DNA of 64,000 nt from Chlorogloeopsis fritschii PCC 6912 (GCF_000317285.1 NZ_AJLN01000100.1:186001-250000); one strand, 5' to 3'. Shown: positions 54,821 through 63,602, counted from the first letter of the stretch. Notes: generated by a model from the letters alone, not told the origin. Made by a program: numbers and translations.

Positions 54821-54960
54821 TTACAGCCATTTTCAGATGAATAGACCACACAATACTGTAAGGGCGGGTTTTGTTTCAATCTCTAGCTCAAACCGAAAGG
54901 AGATCTGCTAAACCCGCCCCTACAAAAAATCGTGGTTCAAATAAATGAAATTTGCTGTAA
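54821..54960. repeat. 140-bp MITE (TTACAGC ends), copy 1
   Basis: Ends TTACAGCCATTTTCA and, inverted, TTACAGCAAATTTCA; inner inverted segment GGGCGGGTTTTGTTTCAATC...GCTAAACCCGCCCC. Nearly identical in opposite orientation to 63442-63575. Confidence 0.85.
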
Positions 54961-55098
54961 TTACAACCACAGATGAACACCAATAAAATCTGTGTCATCT
55001 GTGTCCATCTATGGTCGAATTGTTTGAAAATAGGGGCTAGAGAAAAGAGATTTTCACTCCCTTATTGTATAATTTATCACGTGAAATTCTGATTTGAA

Positions 55099-55210
55099 GG
55101 CGTTGCTGATTTAGGCTATGAAAATAATTTTTCGTAATGCCAAAACCCCTGCCCAGACGCGATATATCGCGTCTCTACACATCAAATTCATACCGCGATT
55201 CAGCAACGCC
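55099..55210. repeat. 112-bp MITE with 8-bp target duplication
   Basis: Ends GGCGTTGCTGAT and GATTCAGCAACGCC. Flanked on both sides by GATTTGAA, a perfect 8-bp target-site duplication. Same family as 34136-34246; it contains a GACGCGATATATCGCGTC palindrome not seen in that copy. Confidence 0.9.
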
Positions 55211-55277
55211 GATTTGAAAGAGCGATCGCCTAAAGAACGAAGACAAGGCAACTCACTCTAATGGCTTTAGCGATGAA

Positions 55278-56990
55278 TTAATAATGATTCCCTGACTTGC
55301 GATGATGCACGGCAGTCACACCATCAAGATTTAGGACTTTGCCATTGTCCACAACTGCATACACAAGCCAGTGATCGCCAGCTTCCATCCGGCTTTGTAC
55401 GGTGCATTCCAGATATGCTAGGGCATCTGCAAGAACAGGGCTACCATTTTCGGCTTCTTGAGTAGCTACTCCAGCAAAACGATCTTGTGCCGGGCTAAAA
55501 GGCTTGAGGAAGTGCTTCATCAAACCGATATGATTGCCTTCCTTGAGGATGTTGATGACAAATTTATTACCTGAATGCGTCAGTGGTTCTACTGCACGGT
55601 CTTTGGCAACAGCAACCGTAAAACCAGGAGGATTAAAGCTGGCTTGGGATACCCAAGAAGCCAACATCGCACTAGAGATATCACCCTGTTTGGCAGTGAG
55701 AACGCACAAAGAACCAACTACTCTGCCAACGGCTTGTTCAACTGTAGTCGCGGGTTGACTGGGAGTACGCAATTTTTTGGCTTTCTTCAAAGCTTGGGCA
55801 AAGTCGGTGCCCGCTTCTTCGCACATTTGTAGGGTGGCATCATTCGGCTTAAATTTGACGCGGATGGTGTCAAAGCCAAACTGATAGCCAGCATCTTTGA
55901 GTTTGCCTTCAAGTAAATCAACCGCCTCGCCACTCCAACCATAGGAACCGAATACACCAGCAAGTTTACTTTTGGCAGCAGTGGAAAGTACAATACCTAA
56001 AGCTGTTTGCACAGGCGTGGGTGCATGACCGCCAAGAGTTGGAGAACCGATAATAAAACCTGCTGCTTTCTCAACGGCAGCCTGGATTTCCTCTGGAGCG
56101 GCGACTTCGCAATTAATAGATTCGACGCTGATACCAGCTTTAGTGATACCGTGGGCGATCGCTTGTGCTAAGGTTGCGGTATTCCCGTAAGCCGAAGCAT
56201 AAATTAATGCTACTGTCGTATCTTGGGAGGTTTGTTGTTGGCTCCACTCCCGATAAGCTTTGGTGAGTTCAATTAAGCCATAGCGTACCAAAGGGCCGTG
56301 ATTGGGTGCATACATTCTGACTTGCAAATCAGCAAGCTTTTCTAGGGAAGTTTCGACTTGACGGGCATGGGGAGCCATCAAACACTCAAAATAATAGCGT
56401 CGATCTTCGAGAAAAATTTGCCAACCTTCATCAAACACCTGATCGCTGCAGATATGCGCTCCAAAGAGTTTATCTGTGTATAAAATTTCTGTTTGCGGAT
56501 CGTAAGTGCAAAGCAAATCTGGATAGCGTGGGTTGGGCGTTGGAATAAATTGTAAATGATGACCTTTGCCTAAATCCAGGGTTTCTTCTCCACGTTTGAC
56601 AAGAATAGGCAAATCTGGGTTTTCTAATGCCCCCCGCAAATTGATCGCCCCAGGATTAGAACAAACAAACGTAATCTGTGGCGCACGTTCTAGTAATACT
56701 TTGAGAGTTGCGGCGCGGTTGGGATTGACATGACCGAGAATCACATAATCAATTTGTTTTAAATCAAACCGCTGCTGTAATGTATCTAAGTAAATCTCCG
56801 TAAAAGTTTCTCCGGGAGGATCGATAAGGGCAGTTTTCTCCCCTTTAATTAAATAAGAATTTGCAGTCGTACCCTTAGCTAGGGCGTATTCAATTTCAAA
56901 TCGGAGTCTTGTCCAACTGCGCGATCGCAATATTGTCGTATCGGTAGCAATGGGAAGAACTTGAACGTCACGGGGTTTTGTAGATGTCAT
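55278..56990 (-). CDS. flavodiiron protein, Flv1 type
   Basis: A 570-residue cyanobacterial class C flavodiiron protein: metallo-beta-lactamase-like domain (about 35-250), flavodoxin domain (about 262-405, IYASAYGNTATLAQAI) and NAD(P)H:flavin reductase domain (about 425-570). The diiron ligands are lost: HVNPNR instead of HxExDH (87-92), NPRYPD instead of LHWPD, and DKLFG instead of DAFG. That pattern defines the Flv1/Flv2 partner subunit, which works as a heterodimer with a canonical Flv to reduce O2 to water. Second gene of the pair; Flv1B is my best guess. Confidence 0.88.
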   Translation of the reverse strand: MTSTKPRDVQVLPIATDTTILRSRSWTRLRFEIEYALAKGTTANSYLIKGEKTALIDPPGETFTEIYLDTLQQRFDLKQIDYVILGHVNPNRAATLKVLLERAPQITFVCSNPGAINLRGALENPDLPILVKRGEETLDLGKGHHLQFIPTPNPRYPDLLCTYDPQTEILYTDKLFGAHICSDQVFDEGWQIFLEDRRYYFECLMAPHARQVETSLEKLADLQVRMYAPNHGPLVRYGLIELTKAYREWSQQQTSQDTTVALIYASAYGNTATLAQAIAHGITKAGISVESINCEVAAPEEIQAAVEKAAGFIIGSPTLGGHAPTPVQTALGIVLSTAAKSKLAGVFGSYGWSGEAVDLLEGKLKDAGYQFGFDTIRVKFKPNDATLQMCEEAGTDFAQALKKAKKLRTPSQPATTVEQAVGRVVGSLCVLTAKQGDISSAMLASWVSQASFNPPGFTVAVAKDRAVEPLTHSGNKFVINILKEGNHIGLMKHFLKPFSPAQDRFAGVATQEAENGSPVLADALAYLECTVQSRMEAGDHWLVYAVVDNGKVLNLDGVTAVHHRKSGNHY

Positions 56991-56999
56991 GGCTGAAAT

Positions 57000-57119
57000 A
57001 GGGGCTAGGGGTTAGGGGCTAGAGGCTAGGGGCTAGAAGCTAGGAGTGACAAGAGGAGACAAGGATTTTCTCTAACTCTCTGCTCTTACTAGTCCCTAGC
57101 CCCTAGTCCCTAGTCCCTC
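57000..57119. repeat. STRR between the two flavodiiron genes
   Basis: GGGGCTAG/AGGCTAG heptamer runs (57000-57045) and inverted CTAGCCCCTAGTCCC runs (57090-57118) that could pair into a hairpin of about 25 bp in the intercistronic RNA. Confidence 0.85.
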
Positions 57120-58838
57120 TTAATAATGATTTCCAACTTTACGATGATGTACGGCAGTTAGTGCATCTGGCTTACTCACTCTTCCCGCATATACGGTACT
57201 GTAAACAATCCAATGATCACCACCATCCATTCGGCTAACAACTTCGCACTCCATATAAGCCAAAGCATCGGTGAGAATAGGCGCACCGTTTTCGGCACTC
57301 TGGGTTCTGACTCCTTCAAAGCGATCGGCACCAGGGGCAAAACGTTTGAGGAAATGCTTCATTAAGCCTTGGTAATTGCCTTCTTCTAAAACGTTGAGCA
57401 CAAACTTATCACCCACTTGCATGAGTGATTCAATAGCCCTATCTTTCGCCACCGCAATTGATATTCCCAAAGGCTTGAAACTAGCTTGGCTTACCCAAGA
57501 TGCAAGCATCGCACTTTTCACATCACCTTTTTTGGCGGTAATGATATACAATCCACCACTAAGTCTGCCTAAAGCTTTGTCTAAATCAGCACCAAGAGAT
57601 TTCATCGCTTTGATGCTTTTATCGCGTGTCACCCACTGCCCTAAGTCTGTCCCTGCTTCTTCACACAGTTTATAAATATTGTCTGTAGGCGTTTGTTTGA
57701 TCCGAATTGCCGGAAAGGCTGGTGTTAAACCTAAATCTCGGAATTTACTTAACAGTGGATCGATTGGCTCGTCATCGCCACCACCTGTCTCAAATATGCC
57801 TACAGCTTGTTTCTCTTTAGCAGCACCTAAAACCGCACTCAGAGCAGTTTGAGCAGCAGTATCAGACGTTGGCGGTGTTCCTACGACAATTCCCGTACAC
57901 CGACTGACGATTTCTTGGAGTTCTTGCAAATCTGCTGACTTGAGATCTACCCATTCTACCGCTACGCCTGTTTTGGTGATACCGTTGGTGATGCTTTGAG
58001 CGAGGCGATCACTAAAGCCATATTCTGAAACGTAAAATATGCCAACAACAGTCTCTGCTTTGGTTTGGGATTGGCTCCACCTGCGATAGCGTCCGGTTAG
58101 TTCTTCAACATTGTGATAAAGTAAAGGCCCGTGACCTGTGGCAATCATGCCGATTTTTTCTAGTTCGCCCATGCGCTTTAGGGCAGATAAAACAGACCGG
58201 GCATTAGGAGCCATCAAACATTCATAGTAAAATTCAAAATCAGGGGATATTGCTTCTAAGTCTTCGTCAAAAGTAGCATCCGAGCAATAGTGCAACCCAA
58301 ATGCATCACAGGTAAACAGGATTTGGGTTTTGTGGTCGTAGGTAAAGATAGTATCAGGCCAATGTAAATTTGGTGCAATCACGAATTCTAATTCGTGTCC
58401 GTTGCCCAAATCTAGGCGATCGCCATTTTTGACGATTCGCCGCTTGAAGGGTTGATGCACCAAGTCTTCTAAAAACTGGATTGCCACTTTAGAACCGACA
58501 ACGGTAACATCCGGAGCAAGTTGCAGCACATCTTTAACTAAACCACTGTGGTCTGGCTCAGTATGGCTGATAATTAAATAATCAATATCTACTGGATTGA
58601 TTTGATTTTTAAGAGTATCTAAAAATAACTGACGAAACTTTTCGTGGGAAGTATCGACTAATGCCGTCTGCTCACCGCGGATGATAAACGAGTTATAGGT
58701 AGTACCATTTTGCAAACCGAATTCGATATCGAAGCGATCGCGATCCCAATCTAGAGAACGAATAGTCGTCGTTTCCGGCGCAACTTCAGCAACCTGTACA
58801 GTCAGTCTTTTTTTTGGATTTTCGGCGAGTGCTACCAT
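57120..58838 (-). CDS. flavodiiron protein, Flv3 type
   Basis: A 572-residue flavodiiron protein with the same three domains. The diiron ligands are canonical: HTEPDH (92-97), NLHWPD and CDAFG. It can therefore bind two irons and, with the following Flv1-type subunit, carry out NAD(P)H-dependent O2 photoreduction. GGAGGGG precedes the ATG. The order Flv3-type then Flv1-type, adjacent, is as in the heterocyst pair flv3B-flv1B of Anabaena as I recall it, where it protects nitrogenase; this assignment is tentative. Confidence 0.88.
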   Translation of the reverse strand: MVALAENPKKRLTVQVAEVAPETTTIRSLDWDRDRFDIEFGLQNGTTYNSFIIRGEQTALVDTSHEKFRQLFLDTLKNQINPVDIDYLIISHTEPDHSGLVKDVLQLAPDVTVVGSKVAIQFLEDLVHQPFKRRIVKNGDRLDLGNGHELEFVIAPNLHWPDTIFTYDHKTQILFTCDAFGLHYCSDATFDEDLEAISPDFEFYYECLMAPNARSVLSALKRMGELEKIGMIATGHGPLLYHNVEELTGRYRRWSQSQTKAETVVGIFYVSEYGFSDRLAQSITNGITKTGVAVEWVDLKSADLQELQEIVSRCTGIVVGTPPTSDTAAQTALSAVLGAAKEKQAVGIFETGGGDDEPIDPLLSKFRDLGLTPAFPAIRIKQTPTDNIYKLCEEAGTDLGQWVTRDKSIKAMKSLGADLDKALGRLSGGLYIITAKKGDVKSAMLASWVSQASFKPLGISIAVAKDRAIESLMQVGDKFVLNVLEEGNYQGLMKHFLKRFAPGADRFEGVRTQSAENGAPILTDALAYMECEVVSRMDGGDHWIVYSTVYAGRVSKPDALTAVHHRKVGNHY

Positions 58839-58973
58839 TACTCCCCTCCATAGCGAATGAGTATTTCTTCCTCTTTAACCTATTGTTGCACGAGTCAATT
58901 GTAAACAAATATTAAAAAATCTATAGATAAGTTAAAAAAAATAAAATAGTGGACTGCAGCACTACCCAAATGA
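58839..58973. other. flavodiiron operon upstream region
   Basis: AT-rich, presumably carrying the promoter of the flavodiiron operon. I did not see a clear NtcA site (GTA-N8-TAC) here. Confidence 0.4.
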
Positions 58974-59201
58974 TCAAGTGCGATCGCAAGCATTAGTGGT
59001 AGAGATCAGTTTCAATTTCTTTTCATCAAGTAGCCAACTGAATAAATCTTCTACCGTAAGACTAAAATCTTTGGCAAAGTCAGGCACTGGTAATTGTGCT
59101 TTTGGTTGATCGTAAACAGCAGTAGGTCGATCCGACAAATATGCAAACACAGATTGTTCCTTCGGATCTATCAACCATCCCATCTGAGTTCTGTACTCCA
59201 A
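58974..59201 (-). pseudogene. Uma2 endonuclease gene fossil 2
   Basis: Minus-strand frame starting without a proper start codon: EYRTQMGWLIDPKEQSVFAY, then LSDRPTAVYDQPKAQLPVPD and FAKDFSLTVEDLFSWLLD. This is the C-terminal half of a Uma2 protein, 5'-truncated. The break lies within about 10 bases of another gene fragment (59210). Confidence 0.8.
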
Positions 59202-59209
59202 GCAGTACA

Positions 59210-59338
59210 GAAGCCTTGGCAGATAAACTCAAGTCTCTAGGTGTAGATTTAATTGATACTTCTAGTGGTGGTACTGTATCTAATGCCAAAATTACCTATG
59301 GTGCTGGCATTTTATGCCTCGATCAAGATGGCGTTTGA
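59210..59338 (+). pseudogene. Old Yellow Enzyme-family gene fragment
   Basis: About 34 codons (EALADKLKSLGVDLIDTSSG then GTVSNAKI) match the FMN-binding barrel of NADH:flavin oxidoreductases of the YqjM type (usual text ...LKSLGVDLIDCSSGG...). Both ends are lost; the frame ends at TGA 59338. Confidence 0.7.
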
Positions 59339-59440
59339 TGTCTACCTAATTGATAAATGCTAAAATGCGATCGCTCACTCTTCCACAACAGGCGATCTGG
59401 CAGATAAACTCCACCCTTCCGTATTATCTCGTAGTCTTTT

Positions 59441-59593
59441 TCAGAAATCAAATATAAGATGCCTATAATACCCAGTAAGTTTATGTAATGCGATCGCTTC
59501 TGAAATTAGCTGCTCTAGCTGCTCATACTTTAGATCAACCAATCGCTGTGTCTCGTGGGAATTTTGTTCGATGCACTCTAATACAGTACTCAT
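59441..59593 (-). pseudogene. IS5-type transposase N-terminal fossil
   Basis: A 50-codon frame with ATG. Residues 9-38 (EQNSHETQRLVDLKYEQLEQ LISEAIALHK) match the start of cyanobacterial IS5-like transposases (HTH_Tnp_4 region). The DDE catalytic core is absent and the frame diverges after residue 40. Confidence 0.6.
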
Positions 59594-60535
59594 GTTCTTA
59601 CTTGCATAAAAATTGTTAAGTATTAATTAATCTGATTTTGTTTATATTGCGGAGATGTCTATTTGCATTTTCCAAAAGCAACACAAGATTGGTTATTTAA
59701 TCTTTAGGCGTAATAACATTTCGATATGAGCATACATAATTATTGTTCATTTAGCCCCAGCCTTCCAATACTTGTCATTACCCGCATCTTTTAAATCTTC
59801 GCTTCGTTGCCATCCAGCCGTAGAATTAATTCTCCCACCTAATAGCTAAAGTCTACTTAATTCACATCTTGCATCTCGCCCCTAAAACGCCTGGTAGACG
59901 CCCAGTAGACAGGCGTAGCCTGGCTTCTCGGAGAGTGGGCGGCTTCCCGTAGGGTACTGAAGTTCCTCTCTTATCGTTCAAGTCAGTTAAAACTGACTAA
60001 AAAGTTTACATAGTCTACTTTAGTAGACTTTAGCTTTAAGCCAAGAAATAAATTTCTTGGCGGATAAGAGCGTGGATGCAAGATATAAGTTGAGACTCGC
60101 TGCATATTTCAGCCCTCTTTAGTAGACTTGTGCTATGCAGCCCTGTAGACACAGGAGGCGGCTTCCCGTAGGGTACTTCAGTTCTGGCGTGACACTAGCA
60201 AACAATAATTTATCTGCTAAACCTGCCCCTATAGTTTTTACTTGTATAGCATTATTCAATTTAAATTCCTACCAAAATCATCCTTTAGGGTATGTGAGCT
60301 TTAAGCCTATTGATAGGGCTTTTCAGTATTGACAAGAAATAGTATCGAAATACATAGGTCATGTTTATAAATAAATGAGCGTAAATAAACATAAACAATT
60401 AAGATAGTTAAGTATTAGTTTTCAGTTAAAAATTGTTAATTATTAGGTGTTTATAGTTATTATTTGAAACTAACAATTAGCAAGATAAGTCTATTCATTT
60501 AATTCAATCATTGTAATCCGATTGGGAGTATAAAA
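59594..60535. other. repeat-rich gene-free region
   Basis: No gene. Contains REP-like pieces (59879-59960, 60140-60180), a palindrome AGTCTACTTTAGTAGACT (about 60016-60033), another GCCAAGAAATAAATTTCTTGGC-type palindrome (about 60039-60061), and a remnant of the TTACAGC-MITE inner part (about 60218-60233, CTGCTAAACCTGCCCC). Confidence 0.6.
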
Positions 60536-60748
60536 ATGTTGACTATACACTCACCCAGATACAGCCCTAATCAAGTAGTTTCCTTTATTGGTGGTGTAGG
60601 TAAAGTCTTATGTTTACAGCCTACTTCTGGTACATGGACTTACGCCATTGAATTGGAAATGGGTGAAGTACCAGAAATGGGCAGGTTAGGTGGTGAAACA
60701 ACAATTCTACTTTATGAAACCGAAATTGAAGGTGTAATGAGTTCATGA
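60536..60748 (+). CDS. small conserved protein in a hydrolase operon
   Basis: A 70-residue soluble acidic protein (YSPNQVVSFIGGVGKVLCLQPTSGTWTYAIELEMGE). No named family recognised; the fold is probably a small beta barrel. Its stop overlaps the ATG of the alpha/beta hydrolase (ATGA), so the two are translationally coupled and probably work together. Confidence 0.7.
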   Translation: MLTIHSPRYSPNQVVSFIGGVGKVLCLQPTSGTWTYAIELEMGEVPEMGRLGGETTILLYETEIEGVMSS

Positions 60749-61884
60749 ATACTTCTACTCAGTTCTATTATCCTGAATTTGGTATACCAAGCTATTTAAT
60801 TGTATTGTTGTCAGCATTTCCTTTCTCAATATTTCTGATTACTTTTGCTATTAATCAATCAGATATCATTAGCTTCTATATCTACGTTTATACAGCCTGT
60901 ATTATTGTCGGTTTACCGTTTATGGCAACGTTGAATCGAGAAAATACGGCGTTGCAGTCTGTCAAAAAACCTGTACAGGAAAGGGGTATTACTGCAATAC
61001 AGCAGCGTGGTAACCATAAAGACTGGCAGTGGCGAGGCTGGAAGGTTCGTTACACTTTTGTATCTAACCCTAAAAGTCAGTTGTCAGTGATTTTACTGCA
61101 CGGTTTTGGTGCATCTATCGGTCACTGGCGACAGAATATACCAGAGCTAGCAAAGTATTACAATGTTTATGCACTGGATTTGTTGGGTTTTGGAGCCTCT
61201 ACCAAGCCAGATATTTCCTATTCTGTAGGATTGTGGGTAGAGCAAGTTTATGAGTTTTGGCAGACATTTATCAAAGAACCCACTGTACTAGTAGGTAATT
61301 CTATTGGTTCTGTAACTTGCTTGGCAACGGCAGCCGCTCACCCAGAGATGGTGCGAGGTGTAGCGATGATTAGTTTGCCGGATACATCTAGCACAGAAGA
61401 ATTAATCCCAAAACCTATACGCCCATTAATAAATCGCCTTAAGAGAATTTGCTCCTCACCTTTGCTACTGCAACCACTATTTTACTTATTGCGTTATCCT
61501 TGCATTCTCAGGCATTGGCTAGGAATGGCGTATGCTCGCAAAGAAGCAATTACCGAAGAACTGATTGAAATTCTGAGCGCACCTGCTCGCGATCGCTATT
61601 CTGCGAGAGCATTTTGTGCCATTATCAAAGCAATGCTCAGTCCGCAATTTTATCCGTGCATTAAGTCTAGTTTGAGTAGCTTAGAGATTCCTTCGTTGTT
61701 GTTATGGGGTAAAGGCGATCGCATGATTCCCCCTACCCTCTCAAAGCGCTTTTTAAATTACAACCCAGCACTACAATTAATAGAAGTGGAAAATGCCGGG
61801 CATTGCGCCCATGATGAACATCCCGAACAAGTAAACAGGGAATTACTCTTGTGGATTCAAACAGAGGTATTAAAAGCTTTGTAA
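60745..61884 (+). CDS. membrane-anchored alpha/beta hydrolase
   Basis: A 379-residue protein. Two N-terminal hydrophobic helices (about 13-36 and 45-68) precede an alpha/beta hydrolase domain (about 95-375). Oxyanion region LLHGFGAS, nucleophile elbow GNSIGS (about 191-196), acid in WGKGDRMIPP (about 331) and catalytic His in NAGHCAHDEHPE (about 355) are all in place. It is probably an active membrane-bound esterase or lipase; chlorophyllase/pheophytinase-type relatives have a similar layout, but the substrate is unknown. Confidence 0.87.
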   Translation: MNTSTQFYYPEFGIPSYLIVLLSAFPFSIFLITFAINQSDIISFYIYVYTACIIVGLPFMATLNRENTALQSVKKPVQERGITAIQQRGNHKDWQWRGWKVRYTFVSNPKSQLSVILLHGFGASIGHWRQNIPELAKYYNVYALDLLGFGASTKPDISYSVGLWVEQVYEFWQTFIKEPTVLVGNSIGSVTCLATAAAHPEMVRGVAMISLPDTSSTEELIPKPIRPLINRLKRICSSPLLLQPLFYLLRYPCILRHWLGMAYARKEAITEELIEILSAPARDRYSARAFCAIIKAMLSPQFYPCIKSSLSSLEIPSLLLWGKGDRMIPPTLSKRFLNYNPALQLIEVENAGHCAHDEHPEQVNRELLLWIQTEVLKAL

Positions 61885-61905
61885 GTAGAAGTCAGAGGGC
61901 AGAGA

Positions 61906-61944
61906 GCAGCGCCCTTGGGGGTTAAGCGCGTCGAGTGCGACTGC
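61906..61944. repeat. second copy of the 47-bp nested repeat
   Basis: GCAGCGCCCTTGGGGGTTAA then GCGCGTCGAGTGCGACTGC: inverse of the insert at 4174-4220 with small differences. Here it interrupts a GCAGAGAGCAG / AGGCAGATGGCAG tandem repeat. Confidence 0.8.
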
Positions 61945-61997
61945 AAAGAGGCAGATGGCAGAAGGGAAAATATTGATATAAATCCTAAAACTATGCT

Positions 61998-62050
61998 GGT
62001 GTGAGCCATTAGCCATTAGCTATTAGCCACAGTAGTTAACCACTAACCAA
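61998..62050. repeat. STRR block after the M24 peptidase gene
   Basis: ATTAGCCATTAGCTATTAGCC heptamers and AACCACTAACC units that include the stop codon of the minus-strand peptidase gene. Confidence 0.75.
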
Positions 62051-63418
62051 TTCCTCTACAGCACTCGCATCCGTTGGCAAAGCAACTGTTAAAACTTCGC
62101 TACCTTGCTCTGTTACTAAAACATCATCTTCAATGCGGATACCACGTACATCAGCAAATTCTGATAAACGTTCCCAATTTACCGTGTATTGATATCTAGA
62201 GCGCAATTCGCTATTATTTAAAATCGCTGGCACTTGATAAAAACCTGGCTCTATTGTTACTAACATTCCTGCTCTGAGTGGGCGATTTAAACGCAGGTAG
62301 CTCAAGCCAAAGCGATCGCTCCTTTTGCGCCCCTGTTCATATCCGGCTAAATCTCCCAAATCTTCCATATCATGAACATCTAAACCTACAAGATGACCGA
62401 TACCATGAGGGAAAAATAGTGAATGAACATCCCGCTCTACCAAATCTTCAGGCTGTCCTTGCAAAATACCTAAATCTACTAAACCTTCTGCAATCACCGT
62501 ACACGCCAATAAGTGAATCTCTCCATACTCAACACCAGGGCGTATTTTAGCAATGCAAGCATCATGAGCTGCTAGCACTACATCATAAATATCTCGTTGG
62601 GTAGATGAAAATTTACCAGTCACAGGCCAAGTACGAGTAACATCTGCTGCCCAACCCATCTCTGTTTCTGCCCCAACATCAGCAAGCAGTAAGTCATCTG
62701 GTTGCAGAGAGTGGTGATACTGCTCGTTATGCAGAACTTCACCATGAACAGTGACAATACTGTTGTAGGAAGTAGTCATATTATGAGCGATAATGACTTT
62801 TTCCATTGCCCCACGCACTTGTGCCTCTATTTTGGCATTCACTGTTGCCGCCATCCCAGCCTTGTGTGCCTCGACAGTAACAGCAGCAGCTTTTCGCAAT
62901 TCTGCCAAGGCTCCTGCATCATGGGTGAGGCGCAATTCAACAATAGCCTTGGCTAATTCTAAATCAATTCCCTGCAATTGATTTTGCGGTAAAACCCATC
63001 TATTTAACAACTGCGACTGTTGTGTCCAAGTGGCAGCATCCTGTACGGCAATTGTTGCTGCTCCTTCTAAGTATGACTCTAGTTCAGCGATCGCAAAAGC
63101 AGCATCCGCCCCAATCGCCTGGGCAATTTCTTCGCGCTTGGGCATTTCTCCATGCCATAGGGCGCTACTGGGTGCGGGATCGTCCATAAATAATGTCAGC
63201 TTGCCTGCTTCCAAGCGAATTGCCGCATTAGACAGGGGAAGCCCAGCAAAGTAAAGGAAATGACTGCTAGCACGAAAGCGATATACATTGGCTGGATAGT
63301 TGCGCGGACTACTGCTTCCTGACCACAAAATTGCGGGAAAATCTATGCGGGCAGCTAGTCTTTGTCGTCGCTGACGGAGAGTATCGACGAGGGAACTAGA
63401 AAAGTTTTGTATATCCAT
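62036..63418 (-). CDS. Xaa-Pro aminopeptidase (M24B)
   Basis: A 460-residue metallopeptidase of the PepP/creatinase type that removes an N-terminal residue before proline. The N-terminal domain is about 1-170. In the pita-bread domain, metal ligands are visible: Asp in LLLADVGAETEMGWAADVTRTWPV (two Asp), His in FPHGIGHLVGLDVHD, Glu in TIEPGFY and Glu in RIEDDVLV. The start is the ATG at 63418; a TTG two codons earlier is in frame. The end (LVSG-stop) lies in a STRR. Confidence 0.92.
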   Translation of the reverse strand: MDIQNFSSSLVDTLRQRRQRLAARIDFPAILWSGSSSPRNYPANVYRFRASSHFLYFAGLPLSNAAIRLEAGKLTLFMDDPAPSSALWHGEMPKREEIAQAIGADAAFAIAELESYLEGAATIAVQDAATWTQQSQLLNRWVLPQNQLQGIDLELAKAIVELRLTHDAGALAELRKAAAVTVEAHKAGMAATVNAKIEAQVRGAMEKVIIAHNMTTSYNSIVTVHGEVLHNEQYHHSLQPDDLLLADVGAETEMGWAADVTRTWPVTGKFSSTQRDIYDVVLAAHDACIAKIRPGVEYGEIHLLACTVIAEGLVDLGILQGQPEDLVERDVHSLFFPHGIGHLVGLDVHDMEDLGDLAGYEQGRKRSDRFGLSYLRLNRPLRAGMLVTIEPGFYQVPAILNNSELRSRYQYTVNWERLSEFADVRGIRIEDDVLVTEQGSEVLTVALPTDASAVEELVSG

Positions 63419-63441
63419 GAGCAAGCAAGGATGAAAAGTTT

Positions 63442-63575
63442 ATACAGCAAATTTTATTTCAACAAAAATTTTGTAGGGTCGGGTTTAGCAGATATCTTTT
63501 CGGCTTTAGCTAGAGATTGAAACAAAACCCGCCCTTACAGTATAGTGTGGTCTATTTCTCTGAAAATGGCTGTAA
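63442..63575. repeat. 134-bp MITE (TTACAGC ends), copy 2
   Basis: Inverse orientation of 54821-54960, with matching outer ends, inner GGGCGGGTTT palindrome and GACCACAC-ATACTGTAAGGG segment. Confidence 0.85.
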
Positions 63576-63602
63576 ATCAGATTTACATCTGATTGCAGAC
63601 TT

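Larger units (their letters stand above)
54794..55277. other. intergenic region filled by two MITEs
   Basis: Contains elements at 54821-54960 and 55099-55210 (listed), a GATGAACACC...ATCTGTGTCATCTGTGTCCATC repeat at about 54968-55017, and a GACGCGATATATCGCGTC palindrome inside the second MITE. No gene. Confidence 0.7.

Noticed and set aside
58839-58973. NtcA site upstream of the flavodiiron operon
   Set aside because: I looked for GTA-N8-TAC and saw no convincing match near the start.
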